Below, in pieces: positions 27,224-35,105 of a stretch of DNA of 46,482 bases. The DNA comes from a virus. The translations under genes and the position numbers were made by a program. The stretch covers positions 1 through 46,482 of the IMG/VR virus record IMGVR_UViG_3300049433_000028. One strand, given 5' to 3'. The notes below the pieces were generated by a model. That model did no database searches. It was not told where the DNA came from and worked only from the letters and a program-made list of their open reading frames with translations. Each line of letters starts with the position of its first letter. Position 1 is the first letter of the stretch.

Positions 27224-29640
27224 TGGCCGACTTCAGCGATCTTCTCGGCGGGAACGGCGTAGTGCCAGCTGGCACTACGAGCGAACAGGCGGCGGCGCAA
27301 GGCGTCGAGAAGTCACTGCGCCCTGACGATCAGGCCAGCGACGCTGAGAAGACGCTCGTATCGCGGTGGCTCAAGGAATACACCGCTGCGCGCCAGTTCG
27401 ACAAGACAGCGCGCGCGCAGTATGCGAAGGACCGCCGATACGCGGCCGGTGAAAGCGATCCGAATTGGGCCAGCGACGCGAACCTGATCGGGTCGTTCAT
27501 TGACATTCTGGTAAGCTTCCTGTACGCACAGAATCCTGACGTTGGCGTGAGGCCAGCCAAACAGGTTGAAGGCGACCCAGACGATACCCCGATTACCCCA
27601 ACACCGTCCGCGCCGCCTATCGGTTTAGGCGCCGGACTTGCCCCGCCTGTACCCGGCGGGCCGCCCCCGATGGGAACGCCGCCACCCCCAGAAGGTGCTG
27701 TCGGCCTACTGGGAGCGCCCGCCGGCTCGGGATTGCCGCCCATGCCCGGCGCTGCGCCGCCCGTACCGCCTCCCCCGCCGGCCGCCCCTGTGCGGCCGGA
27801 CAATACGCGATTCAAGATGGCGGCGACGATGGAACTGGTGATAAGCCAGTTGTGGAAGGACGGAAACCTCAAGAAATCCGGCAAGAAGATGGTCCGTTCA
27901 GCGCTGTCTGTGGGACCGGGCTGGTTCAAGGGAGCCATGTTATCGCAGAAGATCCCGGCGCCGCAGTTGGACAAAGAGCTGACGACGCAACAGGATCAGC
28001 TAGAAGCTATCCAGGCTGCTAAGAAGACATTGGCCGGCGGTGAGTCGACCGAGCCGGAAGCTGATGAGCTAGCGATTCAAGAGCGCATTACCGGCCTCAA
28101 TGCGAAGCTGGCCAAGAAGAAGCGCTACGGCATGATGGTTGACTTCGTACGCGCTGAGGATGTTACGGTATCGCTCGACGTGGCGGACCTCGCGGATTAT
28201 AAGGACGCGCAATGGCTGGCGAACGATATCTATGTCGAGAAAAGCAAGCTGTCGACACGCTTCCCGCGACTGTCTGCCGATGATGTCAAAGCGTCGGCGT
28301 CGTACTATCAGCGGATTGCGCCGGCCCATACCGAAGTCATGGACACGGTACTCGGTGACAACGCGGCTGAAGTTGGCCAGTTCTCGAAGACCGAGCAGAA
28401 CACGGGCGGCGGTGAAGGCAAGCAGACGGAATTCGCCAAGGTCATAGAAATTTGGGACCGCGACGCACAACTCGTGCGGACCATTGTCGACGGCGTCAAG
28501 ATGTGGGCGGTTGAGCCGTATTCACCGCCGCAGGCGACGAAGCGGTTTTACAGTCTGTTCTATCTGGCGTTCTACCCCGTCGACGGAAAGCGCCACCCAC
28601 AGTCATTATCATGGCGCTTGCACAAGCTCCAGGACGAATACAGCTCCTGCCGTTCCAATGAGCGCGTCACGCGCGAGCGGTCGCTGCCGGGAATTATTTT
28701 CAACTCTGAAGCGCTCGACCACGATGAAGCGAAGAAGATTTCAGATGGCGTAATCGGGGAATATCTCGGCGTAAAGACGACGGCCGAGACACCGTTGCAG
28801 AACGTCTTTATCGCGAAGCCTATATCAACATTCAATCCAGCTCTGTACAACACTGAGCCTATTCTCAGCGACATGCAGCGCGTATCAGGCGTTCAGGAAG
28901 CGTTACAAGGTGCTGAGCAAGGTTCTGACCGGCAGACCGCTACAGAGGTCAACGAGAAGAAAGCCGGCTTTCAGAGCCGCACCGGAGCCGATCGAGACGT
29001 ATTGGAAGAAGTACTCGACGACTTCGCGGAGTACACAGCTGAGTGCGCCATTCAGGAATGCCCGTTGAGCTGGGTTCAGCGCGTCGCCGGCAAAAACGCT
29101 TTCTGGCTCGGGCCGGACGATATAGCCGGCACGCCGGGCATGGACGTTGAGGATCTCCTCAACATGGTAGAAGTAGAAATCGACGCCGGCACGACCGGCA
29201 AGCCGAACGCCCAGGCAGATAAGGCCGCCTGGGCTCAGATCCTGCCCCTGCTAGAAAAGTCGCTCATTCAGATCCGCGCTATGCAGATGGCGGATCCGGG
29301 CTTGGCTGAGGTTCTCATCCAGGTGCTGCGCGAGACGCTGAAAGTGCTGGACTACCGGCTCGACATTGATGAATTCATCCCGCAGGGCACGCCGACACCG
29401 GCGCCACCTGTTCCGCCCCCGCCGCCAGCGGTCAAGATCAACATTGATCTGCAAGGCCAGATGCCCCCGGAGGATACCCAGGCGCTACTGTCAGCGGAAG
29501 CGACTACGCTACCGAAGCCGCCCGGCGCGCCCCAGACGCTCCCAGGGGGCGCGCCAATGCCCGCGCTACCTGGCGGCATACCAATGCCCCCGCTGACTGT
29601 AAAACCGCCGCCAGCCTCTAAGACGGCCCCGAAAACGTAA
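27223..29640 (+). CDS. Portal protein
   Basis: The 805-residue protein forms the dodecameric DNA gate. The N-terminal region includes SRWLKEYTAARQFDKTARAQ and DANLIGSFIDILVSFLYAQN. The core has GPGWFKG, ERSLPGIIF and a later crown-type segment (SDRQTATEVNEKKAGFQ). Two features are odd. A Pro/Gly-rich insertion of about 70 residues (roughly 125-193) splits the N-terminal part, and a similar Pro-rich tail follows about residue 720. Residues 12-18 (VVPAGTT) are encoded by the 20-bp palindrome. Confidence 0.87.
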   Translation: MADFSDLLGGNGVVPAGTTSEQAAAQGVEKSLRPDDQASDAEKTLVSRWLKEYTAARQFDKTARAQYAKDRRYAAGESDPNWASDANLIGSFIDILVSFLYAQNPDVGVRPAKQVEGDPDDTPITPTPSAPPIGLGAGLAPPVPGGPPPMGTPPPPEGAVGLLGAPAGSGLPPMPGAAPPVPPPPPAAPVRPDNTRFKMAATMELVISQLWKDGNLKKSGKKMVRSALSVGPGWFKGAMLSQKIPAPQLDKELTTQQDQLEAIQAAKKTLAGGESTEPEADELAIQERITGLNAKLAKKKRYGMMVDFVRAEDVTVSLDVADLADYKDAQWLANDIYVEKSKLSTRFPRLSADDVKASASYYQRIAPAHTEVMDTVLGDNAAEVGQFSKTEQNTGGGEGKQTEFAKVIEIWDRDAQLVRTIVDGVKMWAVEPYSPPQATKRFYSLFYLAFYPVDGKRHPQSLSWRLHKLQDEYSSCRSNERVTRERSLPGIIFNSEALDHDEAKKISDGVIGEYLGVKTTAETPLQNVFIAKPISTFNPALYNTEPILSDMQRVSGVQEALQGAEQGSDRQTATEVNEKKAGFQSRTGADRDVLEEVLDDFAEYTAECAIQECPLSWVQRVAGKNAFWLGPDDIAGTPGMDVEDLLNMVEVEIDAGTTGKPNAQADKAAWAQILPLLEKSLIQIRAMQMADPGLAEVLIQVLRETLKVLDYRLDIDEFIPQGTPTPAPPVPPPPPAVKINIDLQGQMPPEDTQALLSAEATTLPKPPGAPQTLPGGAPMPALPGGIPMPPLTVKPPPASKTAPKT
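27258..27279. repeat. 22-bp palindrome (copy 2)
   Basis: The core GTAGTGCCAGCTGGCACTAC is identical to 4613-4632 and here extends by one pair on each side. It lies in frame near the start of the portal gene and encodes the same peptide, VVPAGTT, as in the primase gene. Confidence 0.9.
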
Positions 29641-29657
29641 TAACGACGAGACGCCCC

Positions 29658-30773
29658 ATGGAAAACGAAGATGAATTGGACACCGAGTTGGAGACGGAAT
29701 CACCTTCAACGGGTGAAACAGAACCGGTCGAGGATGGTAGCGAAGACGGAAGTGGTAGCCCTGATGGCAATGCCGCTCCGGATGCGTCAAGCAGTGTTGA
29801 GAAAAAGCCTACAGTCGAAGACGCGATAGCCGATGCGCTGAAGGCGCTTGAGCCGAAGACGGCTGAACAGAAGGCTGCTGAGGCTACTGCCGCGACGGCA
29901 GCGGCCAAGAAGGCGGCCGACGAGAAGGCCGGCGTAAAGCCCGCCGACGAGCCGAAGCTCGATAAAGACGGCAAGCCGATTGTGGACGCCAAGAAGGCCG
30001 ATCACGTCAATGACCCTATTCCGCCGCAGGTGTCGGAGCGAACCCGCGAGCGCATCACGTCGCTGGTCAGCACGGTTAAGGACCTGACCGCTATTAGCGA
30101 AAATCAGGGGGCGATTATCGCCTCCATCCAGGAGACAGGCGCTACGCCGGAAGAATTCGGCGCCATGATCACGTATATGCGGTATATGCACTCCGACAAG
30201 GCGACGGACCTTGAGGAAGCCTACAAGATGCTGCAGGGCGGTCTGCGCACTGTATCTATGAAGCTCGGCCGGTCTTTACCTGAAGCTGATGCGCTTGAAG
30301 GTCATCAGGATCTGATCGACGCCGTGGCGGGTGGCCACACGACGGCGAAGATTGCCGAAGAAGTCGCCGTGGCCCGCAATCGGGCTCGGGCGAACAACGC
30401 CAGCTCTCAGGCTATGACGACGGCGGCCCAGGCTGAGGCGGCAACGGCTCAGGAGCGCACTACCGCGATTGCCGACCTGAACGGCATTGGCGACCACTTG
30501 CAGAAAACGGACCCGAATTACGCAGCGAAGCGCGAAGCAATCGAGCCTGCGCTCATGGCGGCGTTCAAGCATATGCGGCCGACCCTGTGGAAACAGGCGT
30601 TCAATGAGGCATACGCGGCATGCAAAGCGACAGCAAAGGTTGTCGCGCCGGTCGTGGTCGTACCTGCCAAGCCGAAGCCGCAACCGCTCCGTCCAGGAGC
30701 GCCAGCGGGCGGCGGAACACGCGTCGCAGGAAATTTGCACGACGCCATATTCGGTGACGGCTTTCCGGGGTAG
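29658..30773 (+). CDS. Scaffold-like capsid assembly protein
   Basis: The 371-residue protein has a very acidic N-terminus (ENEDELDTELETES), a long Ala/Lys/Glu-rich helical middle and a basic C-terminus ending near GGGTRVAGNLHDAIFGDG. Low complexity, strong helicity and its position between portal and major capsid genes fit a scaffolding protein that guides coat assembly and leaves the prohead. Confidence 0.75.
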   Translation: MENEDELDTELETESPSTGETEPVEDGSEDGSGSPDGNAAPDASSSVEKKPTVEDAIADALKALEPKTAEQKAAEATAATAAAKKAADEKAGVKPADEPKLDKDGKPIVDAKKADHVNDPIPPQVSERTRERITSLVSTVKDLTAISENQGAIIASIQETGATPEEFGAMITYMRYMHSDKATDLEEAYKMLQGGLRTVSMKLGRSLPEADALEGHQDLIDAVAGGHTTAKIAEEVAVARNRARANNASSQAMTTAAQAEAATAQERTTAIADLNGIGDHLQKTDPNYAAKREAIEPALMAAFKHMRPTLWKQAFNEAYAACKATAKVVAPVVVVPAKPKPQPLRPGAPAGGGTRVAGNLHDAIFGDGFPG

Positions 30774-30788
30774 AGTGGGGAAAAGGTT

Positions 30789-30950
30789 ATGAGCGGGTGC
30801 GGGCCATGCGCAGAGCGAAGGGGAAAGATCCGAGCGGTATTGGCTCGCGTGGCCGCCCTGACCCGTGGCAAAAAGCTGTCTACGGATTCGAAGACGACTG
30901 GCCCGAAGCCTGCGCAGACTCCCTTACCGTCGGACAATGCCGGGACCTAA
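30789..30950 (+). CDS. 53-residue CxxC protein, overlaps the next gene
   Basis: The ATG at 30789 (GGGG at 8 bases) opens a frame MSGCGPCAERRGKIRAVLAR, continuing to SDNAGT. The opening CGPCxxRR recurs in small phage proteins placed among head genes. Most of the gene is also read in another frame as the start of the zincin-like gene, so one stretch of DNA appears to encode two proteins. Confidence 0.55.
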   Translation: MSGCGPCAERRGKIRAVLARVAALTRGKKLSTDSKTTGPKPAQTPLPSDNAGT

Positions 30951-31282
30951 TACGGCTTGCATGTGAGGCGTACGGAATGAAAGCGCCGCCTGTCAAGCTC
31001 GACAAGGCGGCGAAACTTTCATACTGCTATGCGGACGGCTCAGGGATTTTCCTGATAAAGACACAACTCAATAAATTCGTTGCGCTACATGAAGTGTCGC
31101 ATTTTATAGTTGATCGGTTGTACGGGTCGGATACCGAAGACCACGGGTTTGAATTCCAGGGCGTTTACTTTTTCCTCGTCGCGCGGGCCGAGATAGCACC
31201 GCTCGTCGCGCTCCAGGCTAGCGTGAAAGATCGCGGGATGATCTGGCGGGAAACACCCCCGACGCTTGACAAAGTAAAATAG
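30797..31282 (+). CDS. Zincin-like metalloprotease-fold protein
   Basis: The 161-residue protein (GTG 30797; ATG 30806 also possible) carries an HExxH zinc motif ALHEVSHFIVDRLYG (core HEVSH), followed by DTEDHGFEF, whose His could be the third ligand. The N-terminal part has PWQKAVYGFEDDW and LIRLACEAYG. It is unusual to find such a protein between scaffold and major capsid genes. It may process head proteins or scaffold, but no substrate is evident. Confidence 0.68.
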   Translation: MRAMRRAKGKDPSGIGSRGRPDPWQKAVYGFEDDWPEACADSLTVGQCRDLIRLACEAYGMKAPPVKLDKAAKLSYCYADGSGIFLIKTQLNKFVALHEVSHFIVDRLYGSDTEDHGFEFQGVYFFLVARAEIAPLVALQASVKDRGMIWRETPPTLDKVK

Positions 31283-31294
31283 ATGTGATCGAAT
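31266..31294 (+). promoter_or_regulatory. Candidate promoter upstream of the major capsid gene
   Basis: TTGACA (31266-31271, perfect -35) is followed after 17 bases by TCGAAT (31289-31294, 4 of 6 for a -10). It lies at the end of the zincin-like gene, about 115 bases before the capsid ATG. Extra transcription of the capsid gene would make sense for its dosage. Confidence 0.45.
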
Positions 31295-31407
31295 CGCGGG
31301 GATTGCTAAATCAAACGTAAGCGGGATTCGTGCCCCGTAGGTGCGCAAAGAGGTCACGCACCGCCTCAACGGCAATGGTTCTATCCATAAACCTTGAGGA
31401 CATTACA

Positions 31408-32490
31408 ATGCCTTTTACCCCCGAACAGCTCGCGTATGCCGGTAAGGCCGCGATTGATTTCTTTTTGCGAAATGACCCGGTCGACAACTACAACATCAAC
31501 CGGCCGCTGATTCAGCGCCTGATTTCCGGCAAGCAAGAGTATGCCGGCGCGCTGCAGTTCGTTGTCGAGCAGCTCCGTTTCCAGAACGACTCGAATTTCC
31601 AGTCGTACTACGGCGATTCGCAGGTTTCCTACAACCGCAAGCGCACCCTGACTCAGGCCAAGTACGTCTATGGCAGTTTCCATGACGGCTTCGGACTGAA
31701 CGAGGATGAGTTGGTTTCCAACGGCATCACGCTGACGGACGAGCGGCAGGCTTCTCCGAGCGACGCCGAGAAGATTCAGCTGACCAACCTGTTGTCCGAG
31801 AACATGGACACCTTGAAACTCGGTTTCATGGAAAATTTCGATCTGATGCTGCACCGCTCCGGTTCGCAGAGCACGACCGATATTCCGGGCCTCGACAACT
31901 TGGTGTCCACGACTCCGTCAACAGGTATCGTCGGCGGTATCGACGCTTCTGTTGCGGCCAACGGCTACTGGCGCAACAATGCCCAGCTGGCTATCGCGGC
32001 AACGGCCGGCGTTCTGACCAAGGCCATGGAAGTAGCATGGCGTGCGGCGATCCGCGTTGGCGGTGCCCCGCCGAATTTCATCCTGGCCGGCGACACATTC
32101 ATTGACGCGTACCGGACGGAATCAGCCGGCACGAGCGGCGCTGCGACGAAACAGGTCATTGTGGAGTCGAGCAACAGGAAGGGCATCACGTTGGACAACG
32201 GCACCGGCAACGGTACGTCGACCGGCTTGTTCTTCAAGGGTGTTCCGATTGAGTGGGACCCGGTTTTCCAGACGTTGGACACGTTGGATGCGCCGGCGAC
32301 CCCTTGGTTGAAGCGCTGCTACATGCTCAACGACAAGCGGTTGAAGCTGCGCCCGATCAAAGGCCACTGGATGATTTCGCGCCGGCCTCCGCGCGTGTAT
32401 GATCGATACACGCACTATTGGGCTCTGACCGCGAAGGCGTCTTTCACGACCGGCAAGCGCAACGCACACGCTGTGTTGTCCGTCGCCTAA
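31408..32490 (+). CDS. Major capsid protein
   Basis: The 360-residue protein has features of an HK97-fold coat: an N-terminal arm (PFTPEQLAYAGKAAIDFFLR), a long helix region (LTNLLSENMDTLKLGFMENF), GLDNLVST in the P-domain and a C-terminal beta-rich domain ending in SFTTGKRNAHAVLSVA. ATG 31408 has GAGG at 8 bases. Its position after the scaffold gene and before a decoration-type gene supports the call. No cleavable pro-domain is evident. Confidence 0.85.
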   Translation: MPFTPEQLAYAGKAAIDFFLRNDPVDNYNINRPLIQRLISGKQEYAGALQFVVEQLRFQNDSNFQSYYGDSQVSYNRKRTLTQAKYVYGSFHDGFGLNEDELVSNGITLTDERQASPSDAEKIQLTNLLSENMDTLKLGFMENFDLMLHRSGSQSTTDIPGLDNLVSTTPSTGIVGGIDASVAANGYWRNNAQLAIAATAGVLTKAMEVAWRAAIRVGGAPPNFILAGDTFIDAYRTESAGTSGAATKQVIVESSNRKGITLDNGTGNGTSTGLFFKGVPIEWDPVFQTLDTLDAPATPWLKRCYMLNDKRLKLRPIKGHWMISRRPPRVYDRYTHYWALTAKASFTTGKRNAHAVLSVA

Positions 32491-32495
32491 TTGGT

Positions 32496-32515
32496 GAGGC
32501 GCCGCAAGGCGCCTC
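32496..32515 (+). other. Hairpin after the capsid gene
   Basis: An 8-bp stem GAGGCGCC/GGCGCCTC with a GCAA tetraloop follows the capsid stop. Without a U-tract it is a weak terminator at most, and it may stabilise the capsid mRNA 3' end. Confidence 0.6.
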
Positions 32516-32536
32516 CCTCAAACGAATCAGGAGTAC

Positions 32537-33100
32537 ATGACAATGACAATTCTTCTTCCCGGCGTAGTTGAGAGCATGCAGCCCGGCATTCAGTCCGGCC
32601 GAGTGCAGAACTACTCGGTCACCAACCAGGTTGTTCCAGCGGCTGTGCGCACCTACCTGAACGGCTCCGCTCTGGCAATTCCCGCCAGCGGGCTGTTCGT
32701 AGGCTCCAAACTGAGCTGGACCTTCAACATCACCAAAGATGCGAACGGCTCTGCCGCAAGCACTTTCGACGTTGCGTTTGGTCTGCTCGGCACTGTGGCC
32801 GATACCGCTCGCGTGTCGTTCGTCAAGCCCGCCGGCACGGCGGCTGCGGATGAGGGTTGGGTTGATATCGAGTGCCGCGTGCGATCGGTCAGCGCGACCG
32901 GCGTAGTCGTCGGTGAATTCTCGATGACGCACAACTTGGCGGCAACCGGTCACGCGACGATCCCGTCAGTGAACGTGAACACCGTATCAGCTGGATTCGA
33001 CGACACGGGCTCTGCGCTCATCGTCGGTGTCTGTCTGACATCGGGCGCCGCTGACAATATCACCGTCAGCTTTATGGAGGCTGAGGCGAGCCGAGTTTAA
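32537..33100 (+). CDS. Decoration or head-associated beta-rich protein
   Basis: The 187-residue protein is beta-rich with many small residues and no charged core (VTNQVVPAAVRTYLNGSALA, then VGSKLSWTFNITKDANGSA). Position directly after the major capsid gene suggests a head decoration protein. A second ATG at 32543 has the better distance to GGAG. Confidence 0.62.
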   Translation: MTMTILLPGVVESMQPGIQSGRVQNYSVTNQVVPAAVRTYLNGSALAIPASGLFVGSKLSWTFNITKDANGSAASTFDVAFGLLGTVADTARVSFVKPAGTAAADEGWVDIECRVRSVSATGVVVGEFSMTHNLAATGHATIPSVNVNTVSAGFDDTGSALIVGVCLTSGAADNITVSFMEAEASRV

Positions 33101-33109
33101 AACCAACAA

Positions 33110-33141
33110 GATCCGGGGCTACGGCCCCGGATCAGCTTTTG
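33110..33141 (+). terminator. Rho-independent terminator
   Basis: A 10-bp perfect stem GATCCGGGGC/GCCCCGGATC with a TACG tetraloop is followed by AGCTTTTG. The hairpin is strong and the T-run is short, so termination may be partial. That would leave capsid genes expressed above the tail genes. Confidence 0.7.
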
Positions 33142-33161
33142 TTCACACCACGGAGACAAAC

Positions 33162-33503
33162 ATGGCTATTCAATTTGTAACGATGAAGATTCGCCGCAAC
33201 GAGCTTTCAACTTTGGAAGAGTCGTATGCGGCCTGGGAAATCCCGTTGATTGAGGCGCTGTTCGACCAAGCCGAGCGTATCGGTGAATTCACCGTTGACC
33301 GCGATCCGCCGGACACGTTGGAGGAGTACCAGAGGTTGGAGAACCGCTACCAGCGGCCAACAGGGCTCGACGGTACGCCGGGCCAGCCACTGGTGCTGTC
33401 GGTATACGGCGCACATGCGCCTGGACTCGCGAACCTTAAGCGCGCTATAGGCGACGCGGTAGTTGAATCAAAAGGCTTCGCTGATCTAGTCGGCGCCGCA
33501 TAG
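33162..33503 (+). CDS. Small virion-region protein of unknown function
   Basis: The 113-residue protein has acidic helices (LSTLEESYAAWEIPLIEALF) and a C-terminal helix (NLKRAIGDAVVESKGFADLV). The position between capsid and adaptor genes suggests a head-completion role. No family is recognised. Confidence 0.6.
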   Translation: MAIQFVTMKIRRNELSTLEESYAAWEIPLIEALFDQAERIGEFTVDRDPPDTLEEYQRLENRYQRPTGLDGTPGQPLVLSVYGAHAPGLANLKRAIGDAVVESKGFADLVGAA

Positions 33504-33525
33504 TTTCTGTGGGTGGGTGAGTGTT

Positions 33526-33553
33526 CGCCCCGGCCCGCGCCGGGGCGCTTTTT
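33526..33553 (+). terminator. Rho-independent terminator
   Basis: A 9-bp stem CGCCCCGGC/GCCGGGGCG with a CCGC loop is followed by CTTTTTC. It is the second terminator-like hairpin within 450 bp downstream of the capsid gene. Confidence 0.78.
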
Positions 33554-33567
33554 CGGAGGGTCGAGGC

Positions 33568-33759
33568 ATGAAGTCCGATTTTCAAGGCGGCGGCCCCAAG
33601 GGCGCGAAGGGTTTCCCCATCGGGGATAAGAAGCACGCGCGGCTGGCCATTGGCGGCGCTACGCGGTCCTTCAACGCAGGCAACATCGGCGCAAGCAAAG
33701 AAGCGCAGATCAAGAGCGCGGCCCGCGCAAAGCTTGGTGATACACTGGCGGGCAAGTGA
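33568..33759 (+). CDS. Small basic Gly-rich protein
   Basis: The 63-residue protein (MKSDFQGGGPKGAKGFPIGD, then KKHARLAIGGATRS) is basic and Gly/Ala-rich. ATG 33568 follows GGAGGG. Its length and composition resemble small DNA-binding or virion peptides, but no function is assigned. The stop overlaps the next start. Confidence 0.55.
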   Translation: MKSDFQGGGPKGAKGFPIGDKKHARLAIGGATRSFNAGNIGASKEAQIKSAARAKLGDTLAGK

Positions 33760-35105
33760 GCAATGTTGCCCATTTTGTTTCCGCAAACAGCATCACACAT
33801 GACGGTATAAGCACCGGCGGTGCCGTTGGCGGCGCATATGGAACGCTCACTAGCGGTTCCGTATTGCCGCTTGGTACGGCGACGCATTTTTCTATCAACA
33901 CAGACACCGGTATTTATGATGGCATCGCGCTTATAGTTGATGACGCCACGCTGCTGCAAACGGCTTTCAACACGCTAACGCTTGTCAGCGGCGCGACTAC
34001 GGTAATCCTCAACGCCTCTGACGCTTCGTTCAGCTCAGGTGCCGGCGTAGCTAGCTGGTCATGGGTACACGATGGGCACGTTCTACAGGCCGGTAACACG
34101 GTAACCGCAACGGTAAACGCTATGAGCATCCTACTGACGATCCCGGTTGTTACATCAACAGAGGCCATCTTGGAGTGGACTAACACAAGCAGTGTTATTC
34201 CTGATGCGTACACAGTAAACCGAAATGGCGTGGACATAGCTGTTGTGACCAGCGCGCTGTCGTACGTAGACATGTCGCTCCAGCCGTCCACTAGCTACAG
34301 CTATTTTGTTAGCGCTGCGGATGTAAGCGACACTACTACAGATTCAAATACCGTTACGATCACGACGGCGGATCTAACAGACGAATTCAACTGCGCCTGC
34401 GAAACCGTGTCAACGTTCTCCACGCTTGCGCAACTCCGCGCGCGAACGGCCATTCAGATAGGCTACGCGGCCCAGGCGGCAAACCTGCCGGCGGGCATAT
34501 CGGCCGAGATAAACGAATACCTTTACAGCGCTCAAAAGCAGCTGTACGACAAGTACAAGTCGCTTCGCACTGAGCGCATGTTCAAATGGACCATGATCCC
34601 AGGCGAGCGGTACTACAGCCTAACGGCGGCAGAAGGTAGCTGCGTAAAGCAAGTTGACCCTAAAAAGATCACGTGGGTTGGGTTTGAGGATTTGAATCAG
34701 GCATGGTACCAGCTCATCGCGGGCATAAACCCCCTGTGGTATACGCGCGCTCAGATCAGCACGGGCTGGCCTACGCGATACGAAATTCGTTCGTGCATCG
34801 AGATATTCCCGGCGCCGCAAGCCGCCTACACGCTTTGGATCAAAGCCCACTTCCAGCTTGAGCCGTTCGCCGCTGATGGCGACCGCACTACGCTCGACGA
34901 TGAGTTGGTGTTGCTGTTCGCCGTGGCGAATCTCAAGAGCGCCAAGGGTAAGCCAGACGCGGCTCGCGCTATGAATCAGGCAACTGCGCGCCTCAAGGAT
35001 TTGACGGCAGCCAACCACGTTCTACGGCGTTACGTGCCAGGGACAACGACCGACAGCCCCGCTACGCCGCCCCGCTTCTTGCCGTTGAACGGAGCCCCAC
35101 CGTGA
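33756..35105 (+). CDS. Head-tail adaptor fused to a fibronectin-III-like domain
   Basis: The 449-residue protein from GTG 33756 (GTGA overlap) has three parts. An N-terminal beta-rich region spans about 1-130. A fibronectin type III-like domain (about 133-208) has ILEWTNTSSVIPDAYTVNRN, then YVDMSLQPSTSYSYFVSAAD. The C-terminal half resembles podovirus adaptors of the P22 gp4/T7 gp11 kind (EINEYLYSAQKQLYDKYKSL, IEIFPAP, WIKAHFQLEPF). It would ring the portal exit and join head to tail. The added domains probably project outward. Confidence 0.72.
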   Translation: MSNVAHFVSANSITHDGISTGGAVGGAYGTLTSGSVLPLGTATHFSINTDTGIYDGIALIVDDATLLQTAFNTLTLVSGATTVILNASDASFSSGAGVASWSWVHDGHVLQAGNTVTATVNAMSILLTIPVVTSTEAILEWTNTSSVIPDAYTVNRNGVDIAVVTSALSYVDMSLQPSTSYSYFVSAADVSDTTTDSNTVTITTADLTDEFNCACETVSTFSTLAQLRARTAIQIGYAAQAANLPAGISAEINEYLYSAQKQLYDKYKSLRTERMFKWTMIPGERYYSLTAAEGSCVKQVDPKKITWVGFEDLNQAWYQLIAGINPLWYTRAQISTGWPTRYEIRSCIEIFPAPQAAYTLWIKAHFQLEPFAADGDRTTLDDELVLLFAVANLKSAKGKPDAARAMNQATARLKDLTAANHVLRRYVPGTTTDSPATPPRFLPLNGAPP

